From Molossus alvarezi (Eukaryota; Chordata; Mammalia; Chiroptera; Molossidae), in contig JBAWUJ010000130.1 of the NCBI GenBank assembly GCA_037176705.1, forward strand, positions 1-64,000: DNA of 64,000 bases, in the 5' to 3' direction. Every line of letters begins with the position of its first letter. The stretch's first letter is position 1. Under the pieces are notes generated by a model that had not been told where the DNA came from, made no database searches, and saw nothing but the letters and a program-made list of their open reading frames with translations. Position numbers and translations under genes: made by a program. Below are positions 20,095-31,465 of the stretch, in pieces.

Positions 20095-21511
20095 ACCATA
20101 ATCAAAACAGCCTGGTACTGACACAAGAACAGGTATATAGACCAGTGGAACAGAATAGAGAACCCAGAAATGGACCCTAGGCAATATGCTCAATTAATAT
20201 TTGACAAAGGTGGCAAGAGCATACAGTGGAGTAAGGACAGCCTCTTTAATAAATGGTGCTGGGAAAATTGGACAGCTACTTGCCGAAAAATGAAACTAGA
20301 CCATCAACTTACACCCTACACCAAAATAAACTCAAAATGGATAAAAGACTTAAATGTAACTCATGAATCCATAAAAATCCTAGAGGAGACTGTGGGCAAC
20401 AAAATATCAGACATCATACGCAGCAGAATTTTTACTGACACATCACCTAAGGCAATAGAAACAAAGGAGAAAATGAACACATGGGACTACATCAAACTCA
20501 AAAGCTTCTGCACAGCGAAAGATACAATCATCAAAACGGAAAGGCTACCCACTGTATGGGAGAGCATAATTGCCAATGATATATCAGATAAGGGGTTAAT
20601 TTCCAATACATATAGAGTGCTCATACAACTCCACAAAAGGAAGACAAAGAATCCAATTAAAAAATGGGCAGAGGAACTAAATAGACACCTCTCCAAACAG
20701 GACATACAAATGGCTAAGAGACATATGAAGAAATGTTCATCATCACTAATCATCAGAGAGATGCAAATTAAAACAACAATGAGGTATCACCTCACACCTG
20801 TCAGAATGGCCGCCATCAACAAATCATCAAACAACAAGTGTTGGCGAGGGTGTGGAGAAAAGGGGACTCTAGTACACTGTTGGTGGGAATGCAGACTGGT
20901 GCAGCCACTATGGAAAACAATATGGTGTCACCTCAAAAAATTAAAAATTGAACTCCCATTTGACCCAGTGATCCCACTTCTAGGATTATACCCTAAGAAG
21001 CCTGAAACACCAATCAGAAAGAATATATGTACCCCCATCTTTGTAGCAGCACTATTTACAATCGCTAAGATCTGGAAACAGCCCAAGTGCCCATCAGTAG
21101 ACGAATGGATTAAAAAGCTGTGGTACATATACACAATGGAGTACTACGCAGCGGTAAGAAAGAAAGATCTCTTATCCTTTGAGACTACATGGAGGGACCT
21201 GGAAAGTATCATCCTAAGTGAAACAAGCCAAGCAGAGAAAGACAAATTTCATATGATCTCACTGATTTCTGGAATATAATGAACATAACAGTTTGAGGAC
21301 AATCCCCTAAGGAGTGGGGACCTGAGAGAGGGATGAACAACAGAACTTAAATGCATGTAGGCATGAACAGTGGACATGGACAACAATCAGGGGAAGGGGC
21401 AGGGAGGGAAGGGGGAGGGGGGAATCAGTGGGGGAAAAAGGAGAATCATTTGTAACAAAAATTAATCAATAAAAAAAAAAAAAGTAAAAAAAAAAAAATA
21501 AATAAATAAAT
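20095..21511 (+). mobile_element. Young 5'-truncated L1
   Basis: The element starts within ORF2, has the full 3' UTR with a G-rich stretch and ends in an A-rich tail. A perfect 16-bp target duplication AAAATGGGCCTGTTTG flanks it (20,079-20,094 and 21,512-21,527). Perfect duplication, clean tail and an undamaged frame make it one of the youngest insertions in the window. Confidence 0.95.
20170..21279 (+). pseudogene. L1 ORF2 C-terminal part (369 codons, undamaged)
   Basis: Open from an internal Met to the natural ORF2 stop. It covers the region after the reverse-transcriptase core and the C-terminal domain, including the Cys-rich [18 protein letters not shown] stretch (about residues 218-240) and the [19 protein letters not shown] end. 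In a complete L1 the protein nicks target DNA and copies L1 RNA. Here the endonuclease and polymerase domains are absent through 5' truncation, and no promoter is visible, so no function is expected. Confidence 0.9.
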
Positions 21512-22345
21512 AAAATGGGCCTGTTTGTGTTCTTACTTGGGGCTCTCTCTTCTTTTTGAACTTCTATGTCCTTTTCCTTAACCAAGTTAGAGAAAATTTT
21601 TGTCACTATTTCTTCAAAGATATTTTGTAACGCTTGCTCATTTTCTTTTTCTTCTGGAACTCCTATAATGTGGATATTGTTACATTTCATGTTGTAGCAC
21701 AGTTCTCTTAAGCAGTCCTCCAGTCTTTTCACTGTTTTTTTGTTTGTTTGTTTGTTTGTTTGTTTGTTTGTTTCTATTTGGTTTGCTGTTTGGTAGATTT
21801 TTTTCTACCCTGTCTTTTAATTTACTGATCCAATCCTCAGCTTCCTCTATACCGCTGGTTATTCCTTCCATTGTGTTCTTCATTTCTGCTATGTCATTCT
21901 TCATTTCCACTTGGTGGTTTTTTATTTCTAATTCATTAAACTTCATTGTTTCTATAGCTTTATTCATGCTGTTCAGCTCTTTACTCATGCTATTGAGCTT
22001 CCTGATAATCATTACTCTGAACTCTATCTTGATAACTTTCTTAATTTCTTTTTATTTATCCCTTCTTCCTTAAATTCTCTTGTTGTTGTTGTTTTTTTTT
22101 GGGGGGGGGTTCACTATTTTAGCTGTCTCCATGGGTTTTGAAGTCTGCAAAATTTTTCCTATGGATGTTGGTTTTTTGCTGATTTTGGCTTCCTCTACTG
22201 GGTTTGGATGACTTGGGGGCGGGGCACGTTAAACACCAATGTCCCATTTTAGTTTTCTGGGTAGATTTTCAGGCCAAGCAAAAATTCAGTTATCCTATAG
22301 CTTTTGCCTCAGTTCCTTGATGACCTCAGGTTTTAGCCTTCACAT

Positions 22346-22880
22346 GAATAAAAAATCTTTCAGGTGAACATTTTTTTCCTAAGAGAACTGAAGTTCTGTT
22401 TAAATGTTCAACCAGTTGCATGTTTACTGGCTGCATGGACAGCACTGTCCCAGCCTCCTGCCTCCATGTCTAGGTGAACCAGGCTAGCCTGAGAGCAGGA
22501 AAGGGCAGCCAAGAGGATAAAGTTCCCTGAGGTGGGTTGAAAATGCTACCAGAATGATTAATCATTTAAATTAAATTATTTTTATATGAGTGCTACCACA
22601 CTAGAACTAAGCCATAGTGAATGCTTAGCACAATCTTAAAGAAGCACAGTTCTGTCCTACGCCAGTGCTAGATGCCACCAGAACATTTTCAGAGGCAACT
22701 GGAGTAAGAAAGGAGGACATTCCTCTCCCTGCAGTGTAACCATCACAATAATAAATCTGTCTGAAAGGTGACCACTGCTGGGGTCTTTAAGGCTTTCAGA
22801 CATGAGAATGACATAAACTGATTTATATTTTTAAAAGATCACTCCGATTTATATGTTTATTTCTTTTTCTTTCTTTTTTT
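22346..22880. other. Unassigned, possibly unique DNA
   Basis: About 530 bp without a recognised repeat or a significant open frame. The first tens of bases may still be L1 5' UTR. Confidence 0.4.
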
Positions 22881-23759
22881 AATTTAAAAAAATTTTTTAT
22901 TTATTAATTTATTTTTGTTACAAATGTTTCTCATTCCCCTCCCATTGACACCCTCCTCCTCTTTCCCACCACCCCATCCCCAGCTTTGTTGTCTATGTTC
23001 ATTGATCATGCATACATACATGTCTGTAGTTTATTTCTTCCCCACAAAACCCCATCCTCTGAGGCTTGTCAGTCTGTACCCCACCTCTACGTCTGTGGGT
23101 TTATTTTGTTCAGCAGTTTGTTTAGTTAATTATATTCCACAAATATATGAGATTGTCTTTCTCTACTTGGCTTGCTTCTCTTAGCATAATACTCTCCGGG
23201 TTTTTCCATGCCATCTCAAAGGATACAAAATCTTCTTTTCTTACAGCTGCATAGTATTCTATTGTGTACATGTACCACAGCTTTTTTATCCACTTATCTA
23301 CTGATGGACACTTGGGTTGTTTTCAAATCTTAGCTATTGTAAATAGTGCTGCTATGAACATAGAGGTACATATCACTAGGTCAAATGGCAGTTCAATTTT
23401 TAAAATTTTTGAGGTAACACCATATTGTTTTCCATAGTGACTGCACCAGTCTGCGTTACCACCAGCAGTGTACTAGAGTCCCCTTTTCTCCACACTCTCA
23501 CCAACACTTGTTTGATGATTTGTTGATGGCAGCCTTTCTGACAGGTGTGAGGTGATACCTCATTGTTGCTTTAATTTGCATCACTTTGATGATTAGTAAT
23601 GTTGAGCATTTCTTCATATGTCTCTTGGACATTTTTATGGTGTTTTTTTTTTGAGAGGTGTCTACTTTGCTCTTCTGCCCATTATTAATTGGGTTCTTTG
23701 TCTTCCTTTTGTTGAGTTGTATGAGCACTTTATATATTATTTGATTTTTGTACATTTTT

Positions 23760-23760
<1 letters not shown>
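22881..23760 (-). mobile_element. L1 3' end, middle-aged
   Basis: Minus-strand L1 3' UTR and ORF2 C-terminal region. The frame is broken: the piece 23,498-23,755 still shows the MRYHLTPVR motif and [11 protein letters not shown] short deletion is visible around 23.37 kb compared with the young copies. It ends where a SINE head is inserted. Confidence 0.85.
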
Positions 23761-23762
<2 letters not shown>

Positions 23763-23791
<29 letters not shown>

Positions 23792-23878
23792 GTGGTATGT
23801 GCCCCTAGCGGGAACAGAACCCGGGACTCTCTGGTCCGCAGGTCAATGCTCAACCGCTGAACCAAACTGGCCAGGGCT
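23763..23878 (-). mobile_element. SINE head only (5' part)
   Basis: On the minus strand the tRNA-like head (CCCTGGCCAGTTTGGTTCAG, box-B-like GGGTTCTGTTCCC) runs directly into a poly(A) tract (T run at 23,766-23,790). The SINE body is absent. TTTTAAATTTT-like sequence on both sides may be the target duplication. Confidence 0.85.
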
Positions 23879-24300
23879 AAAATTTTAATTTATTGTTCAC
23901 ATTCAATATTTGTTTTGATGTACAGCATAGTGGTTAGAAATAATTTCTATAATTTATAAAGCAATCCCCTTGCTAAGTCTATTATAGAGTCTCTTTTATT
24001 TTACTGTTACTTTTATCTTCTAAACACCTTTTATGTTGTTGTTGAAAGTATTACAGATGTGCTTCCTTTTTACCCATTGTCCTTCTTCATCTCACTCCCA
24101 CCACCCTTCTGCCTTCCCTGGCCTAGTGTCCATGTCGATGTGTTGTGCACATATGCATGTAAGTTCTGTAGTTTATCTCTTCCCAACCTCCAATCTCTCA
24201 TCCCTCTGAGGTTTGTCAGTCTGTTCCCTACTTCCATGATTCTGTAGCTCTATTGCTTCACAGTTTATTTTGTTCATTATAGGTTTGTTGTTAAAAAGTT
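23879..24300 (-). mobile_element. Older L1 3' UTR fragment
   Basis: The order 'attacagatgtgcttcctttttaccc', 'gtccatgt', 'catatgcatgtaagttctgtagttt', 'ggtttgtcagtctgt' matches the 3' UTR of the other minus-strand L1s (for example 22.92-23.06 kb), with more divergence. Its first 150 bp are not clearly L1. Confidence 0.65.
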
Positions 24301-24309
24301 TTAACCGTA

Positions 24310-27300
24310 TTCATGAGGGTTCCACTCTTATGATCTCACTACCCTGTCCCTTTGTTTGACCCCTCTTAGGATCCCCTGTCCCGCTTGCCATTCACACTCT
24401 ATGGAGAGTCCACTGCTTTGGGCTCTGCCTTTTCCATGAAGGGCCTTTTGTCTCACTGGTATGCTCCAACCACAGAAGGATTTTAGTCACCCATGCCCTG
24501 CCTTCTCCTGGTCCCCAGTCAACCTGCCCTGCCCCTCCATGGAGGGTACTCAGTGCTTTTTTGTTCTGCCCCTCCATGGAGTGTCCTGTCATGCCTTGCT
24601 CCCTCTTAGGGTCCTCTGTGCCTCTCCCCTTCACCCTCTATTTAGAGTCTTCTGTGCCTCCTCCCCTGCCCCCTCTAGGGTGGACCACCTCTCCCACCTG
24701 CCCTACCCCACAATAAAGGGTTGACTGTTTCTCAAAACAACCCATACTATGAAGGGTTTTTTGTCTCCATGCTTGACCTACTCTTTGGTTACCCTGTCCA
24801 CTTGCATTGCTCCTTCATGAAGGGTGGTCTGTACTACTTCTGCATCCTTCATGGAGTGTTTTCTATCCCCATGTTTTGCCCTCTTTTAGGATCCCCTGTC
24901 CCTCCAGCCCATCTATTTTCTATTTCCATCTATTTTCTAGTCCTGTTTTAGGATCCCCTGCATCCTGCTCTGTTCCCTTTATAGAGGGTCACCTGTACCT
25001 CCTGCCCTACTCTCAATAAAGGTTTGACAAACTCCCTTTTTGTCCCTCCCATGAAGGGTCTCTTGTCACTCATGCCTTGCCTAATTTCACATTCCCCTAT
25101 AGATCTGCCCTGCCCCTCCATGAAGGGTGCTCTGGTATTTTTTGAGTTCTGCTCCTCCATGAAGTCTCTACTGTGCCCCTGTCCAGAGTTCTCCACACAG
25201 GGTGCCCAGTCATTTTTGCCTCGGACTCTTCATAAAAGATCACATGTCCATGCACCTTATTTTTTTTTAGAGGGCCTAGTATCTCCCTGCTGGGTCCTCA
25301 TCATGGAAGGATTAACTGTTCCTCTTACTCTGCCCCTTTTCAGTGTACCCAGTCAGCCTTGTTATGCCCCCTCTTTGTGCCTTGTCCTCCTAATTTGTTC
25401 CCTCCAGCAGTGTGTCCTGTCCCTCCTGCCTGCTCCTCTCAGGGTATTTTTGAGCTCCCCTCTTCATAAAGATTCTCTGGTCTCCCTGCTTTTTTTCTGT
25501 TACAATTCCCTGTCCCTCCTTCCCTGCCTGGTCTATGGAGAGTCTCCTCTGTCTGTCCTGTACCCTCTGTGGAGGGTTCACTGTCCCTTCTGCCCTGCCT
25601 CTTCCATAAAGGTTATTATGTTGCCTTTCCTGGCAGCATCACCTAGTTTGTATTGTCCCCCATGTCCTTCCTATACCCAGGTCCTCCTGTCCTCTCCCAC
25701 AAGACCATGGAGTATGCTGTTTGCTATTTGTTCTTCCCTCTCCATGGAGTGTTCCCTGCTTTGCCCCTTCATAGGGTCCCCTCTCTGTCCTGCCCTTCCC
25801 CTCTATGGAGTGCCTTCTGTATCTCCTTTCTGCTCCTGCCTTGGAGGATTTTTTGTTTCACATTCCCTACTTTCTTTTGGGTGTGGTGTTGACCTGTCCT
25901 GCTTCTCCATGAAGAGTGATTTGTCATTTAAAATTTTTTTCTTTATTGATTTGTAAAGAGAGAAAAAGGGAGAGGAAGAGGGAGAGAGAGATAGAAACAT
26001 TGATAAGAGAGAACACTGATTGGCTGCCTCCTCCACGCCCCCACTGGGGGTTTGGCCCACAACCTGGGCATGTGCCCTGACTGGGAATCAAATCAGTGAG
26101 CTCTTGGTACATGGATCAACGCTCTACCACTGAGTCATACCGGTTGGGATAATTTGTCATTTTTGTTTTGCTCCTTCCATGGACTGTCCCCTCTCCCTTT
26201 TCATGCCCCCTCTGAGGGTCCCCTGTTCTTTCTGCCCTGCACATGTGTGGAAATTCCCCTGTGCCTTCTACTCTGTCTCAGTAAGTTGGTCTCTTTTCAC
26301 CAGCCTTGTCTCCCCCTGGAGGGTTTAAAGTCTCCCTGGCCTGACTCTATTTTGGAAGATATTTTGTATGGAGGATTTCTTGTCCCCATGGTCTTCCTAC
26401 TCCAAATTTCCTAGTTAACTGGTCTTATTCATCTTTGGAGTGTGTCTGTCCCTCTGCTTTTCTCCCTTTAGGGCCCCCTGTCTCCTCTGCCCTCTCTATG
26501 GGAAGTACCTTGGACCTCTTGCCCTGTCTCCTTTACGGAGGATTCCCTGTTCCTCATGCCCTCACTCTTCTATGGAGGGTCTTCTGTCTCACTGGACTGC
26601 CTTGCCATGGAGAGTCTCTTGTCCCCCATGTCCTGCCTAATTCCTGGGTCCCTGTAGAATAGCCCACCACTGCATACATGTTGCTCTGTGTATCCTGATC
26701 TTCCTTCTCTAAGGAGTGTCCCCTTTACCCCTGTGTTGCCCCCTTTAGCAACCACTGTCCCTCATGTCCTCTCTATAGAGAGTTCTTGGTTCATACAGCC
26801 CAACTGCCCTCATGGAGGGTTTTTGGTCTCCCTGGCTTGATCCTGCAATGGAGGTATTGTTGTCTCCTATGTCCTGCCTGTTCCCATGTCCACTGTCACC
26901 TGTGTGTTCTTCTATGAAGAGTCCCTTGTGCTTTTTCACCTTCCCCATCTATAGAGGGTCTCCATTTTCTCCTACCCTTTCCCTCAGTTGAGTGTTTTCT
27001 GTCTTTCTACCCAGCCTCTGACATGGTTTTTAATATTATTGTACATTATGTGCTGTATTTTTCCAGGTTCTCATTTCCAACTGTCCTGCCCCTTCATGGA
27101 GAGTCCCTTTTGCCCTTTGCCCTGCCATATTTATGGAAAATTCCTTCTGTCCCCTTTTATGCTTCATCCATGGAGGGTCTTCTCTCTCTCTCCCTGTCCT
27201 ACCCCTGCCATGGAGGGTTTTGAGTCCCCCTTGCCCTGTGTACTACCAGTCTGCCCTGTCTGCCTTCTCAGCCCCTACTTGGTGTCTCCATAAGGGATCC

Positions 27301-30300
27301 CACGTCCATGTGGACTTTCCTCCTTTTCAGGGTCCACTGTCTCCCTGTCCTACCCCAGCATCAACAGTTTCCAGTCCCACTTGATCTGCCTCTTTACAGG
27401 GTTCCCTGTGCTCCTTGTTTTACCCCCTTCTAGGGCCACTTGCACCCTTTATGAAGTGTGTCCAGTCCTTTCTGCTCTTCACACTTCATGGAGTGTCTCC
27501 TTGCCCCGTGCCTACCCATATAATGGCCCATTTCCCACCTGCTCCATGATTAATTAAGAGTTAGCTGTCTCTCTTAGTGTTCCCTGCCTTTAAGTGTCTT
27601 TTGTCTTCCTGGCCTGACCTGGTCATATAGGGTTTTGTGTCCCCATGCCCTGCCTACTGCCTGGATTCCCTGCCCACATATTTTGCCTTCCATAGAGGGT
27701 GCTTTGTCCTTTTTGTTCTGCCCAATCCATGTAGTGTCTTCAGTGCCCTTGCTTTACCCCCTGTTACGGTCTCCTGTCCCACCTGCTCACTCTATGGAAA
27801 GTGCCCTGCCCTCCTGACTTGTGTCTTACATTCAGGGTCTTTATTCTCCCTGACATGCCCTTGCCATGGAGGGTCTCATCTCCCATGTCCTACCTACTTT
27901 CATGGTCTTCTGTAGACCAGCCCTTCCCCTTCATGAGGTCACCTGTCCCTCCTGCCTCATCCTCAATGTTTGACTATCTACCCAACTTGTCCCTGCCATG
28001 GAGGGTCTCGTGTTTCCATGCCTTGCCTACTCTCTTGATACCCTTCCCCATTCCATGCCCCTCCATGGAGGGTGCTTTGTTTTAGTTGGTCTGCTCCCTC
28101 CATCGACTGTCCTCTGTCCCCGTTTTGTCTGCTCTTATGGTTCCCTGTACCTCTTGCCCTGTCTCTTCCATATAGAGACTTCTGTCTCCCTGGTCTACCC
28201 CTGCCATAGAGGATATCTTGTCCCCCATGTCCTGCCTACCCTCAGGTCCCAGCCAACCTGCTCTGCCTCTCCATGGAGGGTAATCCGTCCTTTTTTTACT
28301 ACTGCCTCCATAGAGTGTCCACTGTCACCCCACTTTGCCTCCTCTAAGTGTCTCCTGTATTTCCAGCCCAGCCTAAGCATCCTGCCTGGACCCCTCATGG
28401 GAGGTTTTTGCTCTCCTGGCCTGATCCTGCCATGAAGAATTGCTGTACCCATGCCACACCTACTTCTAGGTCCCCAGTCAAACTGCCCAGGCCCTCCATG
28501 AAGCGTGCTGTGTACTTTCTGTTCAGCCCCTCCATGGCCTGTCCTCTTTCCTTCTGCTATGCTCCCTCTTAGAGTCCCCTGTGCTCCTGCCCTGCCCCTT
28601 CTATGGTGGGCCCCCTTCCCCTCCTGCCCAACACCTCATTAAACTATCAATTGTCTCTCTAGCCTACCCTATTCATGTAGGGGTTTGTGTCCCCATGCCC
28701 AGTCTGGACCCTGATTCCCCTGTCCATGTGCCCTGCCCCTTTATAAAGGGTGCTTTGCTCTCTATGCTCTGCTCCCTCCAAGGATGTGCTCTGTCCCCAT
28801 GCTTTGCCCCCTCTTAGGGTCCCCTGTCTCTCTGGCCCTCCCTATGAAAAGTGCCCCATTTTTCCTGCCCCACCTCTTCTATGGAGAGTCCCCTGTAGCT
28901 CAAGCCCTAAATATTCCAAGGAGGGTTTTTGTCTCCCTGACCTGCCTACATGAATGGTCTCTGTAATGCAGCCCTGCCACTCCATAAAAGTTGTTCTGTG
29001 AACCTTCTGCCCTGCCTATGGAGTGTCCCCTGTACCACTGCTTTGTTTCTTTAGTAACCCATCTCTGCTGTCCTGACCCTCTGTGCTGATTCCCCTGTGC
29101 ATATTGCCCAGTGCCTCATGGAGGTTGATTTTTCTCCCTGATCTGATCCTGCCATGGAGGTTTTGTCTCCCATGTTTTACCTACTCCCAGGTCCCTAGTC
29201 AACATGCCTTGCCTCTCCATGGAGGATGCTATGTACTTTCTCTTCTGCCCCCCAAAATCTGTCCCTTTTTTTCCTGATATGGTCCCTCCTTGGGGACCTG
29301 GTGCCTCCTGCCCTGACACTTTATTTTGGGTCCCGTTACTTCAGCCTAACCTCTATTAAAGGGTCAAATTTCTGCCTAGGCTGGCCCTGCCATGTGGAAA
29401 TTTTTGTCATCAGTCCCTTCTACTCCCAGGATATGCTGTACTTGTCACTGGCCCCTCATGGGGCCTGCTCTCTTCATGGAGTGTACTCTGTACCCTTGCT
29501 TTGCTCTGCTTAGGGTCCCCCATCTCTCTTGTCCTCTCTATGGATAGTGCCCTGTCCTTCCTTCCCTGACTCCTGCATGGAGGGGCTCTGTTTCCCTGGC
29601 CCACTCCCACCATTGAGAGTCTCTTGTCCTCCTTAACCTGCCAAATTCCAGGGTTCCTGTGGAACATCCCAGCCACAGCATAAACATTGCTCTGTGCATC
29701 CTTCTGCCCTCTCTGTGGACTGTCTCCTCTACCCCTGCTTTGCCCTCTCTCTCCTGCCACTTCTATTTCATGCAGAGTCCCCAGTGCATACAGACTGGCC
29801 TCTCATGGAGGGTCTCTATCTCTCTGTCCTGTCCCTGCCATGGTGTGTTTTGGGTCCCCCTTGCCCTGTCTACAAGCAGTGCACACTGTCTGCCTGCCCT
29901 GCCTTTTCTTGGGGTTCTTGGTCCCTCATGCTTACCCTTTTGAAGGGGGTGGTGCCATTCCTCTAGCCTTGGTTCTTTTATAGGGTATTTCATAACCAAG
30001 CAGTGTTTACCCCATGGAGGGTCCATTGTCTCCATGCCGTGCCCCCAGCATGGAGGATTCCCTGTCCCTGTGCCCTGCCCCTTTCCAGGGTTTCCTGTGA
30101 TTCATAATCTGTCCTTTCTATGGCACCTCGCCCTTGCCTTGCACTCTTTGGGAGTGTGTCATGTTCTTTCTTCCTTTTCTACTTCATGCTGGTTCCCCTT
30201 GTCCCCTGCCTTGACCCTGTAGTGCCCCCTTTCCCACCTGCCCCATGCCTCAATAAAGGGTCAACTGTCTCCCTAGCCTGCCCTTGCCATGGATGGTTGT

Positions 30301-31465
30301 ATGTCCTCATGCCCTGCCTTCTCCCTGGATTTCCTATCCAGGTGCCATGACTTCCATGGAGGGTGCTCTGTTTCTTTTTGTTCTGCTCCTTCCATTGAGT
30401 ATCCTTTGTCCCCCTAATTTGCCCCCTCTTAGGGTCCTCTTTCTCTTGCATTCTCTATGGAAGATCCCCTGTCCTTCTTGCCCTGTCACTTTCAAAGTGG
30501 GTCTTCTCCCTGGCCTGTCCCTGACATGGAGGGTCTGTTGTTCATCATGACCTGCCTACTTTCATGGTCCCCTTACAACAGCCCTGCCACCCCATGGAGG
30601 CTTCTATGTCTGTTTGTTCTCACTCCATCAAATGTCTACAGCCCCCTGCTCAGACTTCTCTACAGAGGGTGCCCAGTCCCTTTTGCTTTGGGTTCTCCAT
30701 AAAGGATCCCATGTCCATGTGGATTTTACCCTGTGGAGGGTCCACAGTCCCCCTGCCATACCCCCAGCATAGAGTTTTATGTTCCCCTTCCTTTGCCCTT
30801 TTCCAGGGTTCCTTGTGCTCTTTCCCTACGCCCTTCTAGGGCCACTTGGACCCTTCAAAGACTGTGTCCTGTCGTTTCTGTTCTTTTCATTCATGCAGGG
30901 TCCCCTAGTCCTGTGCCGTGCTCTTACAGTGTCCCCCTTCCCACTTGCTCAATGCCTCAATAAAGGGTTAACTGTTTCTCTAGCCTGCCTCTGACTTTAA
31001 GTGTCTTCTGTCTCCCTGTCCTGCCCCAGCCATGCAGGGTATTGAATCCCTCTCGCCCTGCCTACAAGCAGTGCACATTGACTGCTTGCCCTGTCCCTTC
31101 TCAGGGTCCGTGGTCCCCCCTGGGTACCCTTCTATAGAGGGGAGTGCCATCCCTCCAGCCTTGGCCCCTCCATGAGGTATCCCCTATCCAAGTGTGTGTT
31201 TCCCTTATGGATGGTCCACTGTCTCCCTGCCATGCCCCCAGCATGGAGGGTTTTCTGTCCTCTTTGCATTGTGCCTTTCCAGAATCCCTAGTGCTTCTTG
31301 TTCTTCCCCCTTCTGGTGCCTTTATTCCTTTGTCTTGCATTCTTCAAGGGGTCTGTCCTGTCCCTTCTACCCTTTCCCTTCCAGAAAAAGTCCCAGGGCA
31401 CAGGTCTTGCCTCCTCTTAGTGTCCCCTGTACCTCCAGTCTTGCCCCCTCTATGAAGAATCCCTA
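24310..31465 (+). repeat. CT-rich minisatellite, domain I
   Basis: About 7.1 kb of degenerate units 33-40 bp long, typically [C/T-rich run]-CCATGGAGGGT-[C/T-rich run]. The plus strand is strongly pyrimidine-biased throughout. A longer composite unit recurs: 'ccaggtccccagtcaacctgcc' then CCATGGAGGGTGCT..TACTTT..TTCTGCCCCTCCATGGAGTGTCC then CCCCCTCTTAGGGTCCCCTGT, with starts at about 24,537, 27,690, 28,063, 28,496, 29,217 and 30,354. Local spacing is about 200-250 bp in the 28.0-28.8 kb part. One SINE interrupts it. Long open frames (310 codons at 25,024-25,956) are by-products of low adenine content. Confidence 0.88.
25930..26151 (-). mobile_element. SINE inside the minisatellite
   Basis: tRNA-headed SINE of an older type than the one at 15.6 kb: on the minus strand the head reads ATCCCAACCGGTATGACTCAG, with 'gattcccagtcagggcac' following and an A-rich tail. 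An 11-bp target duplication ATTTGTCATTT flanks it (25,919-25,929 and 26,152-26,162). Confidence 0.88.

Larger units (their letters stand above)
19459..22345 (-). mobile_element. L1 with internal deletion of ORF2
   Basis: Minus strand. The 3' UTR end is at 19,459-19,565, and the ORF1/ORF2 junction region follows directly (19,575-20,078), so nearly all of ORF2 is missing. ORF1 pieces continue at 21,528-22,012 (the IIGVPEE and NLVKE motifs, a coiled-coil part, and a 'QTNKQTNKQTNKQ' expansion from GTTT repeats). 5' UTR-like sequence reaches about 22,345. A young L1 (20,095-21,511) is inserted in it. Confidence 0.75.

Noticed and set aside
25024..25956. 310-codon plus-strand open frame
   Set aside because: It lies wholly in the CT-rich minisatellite. 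The frame is open because TAA/TAG/TGA are rare in such sequence; many overlapping frames on both strands are open too.
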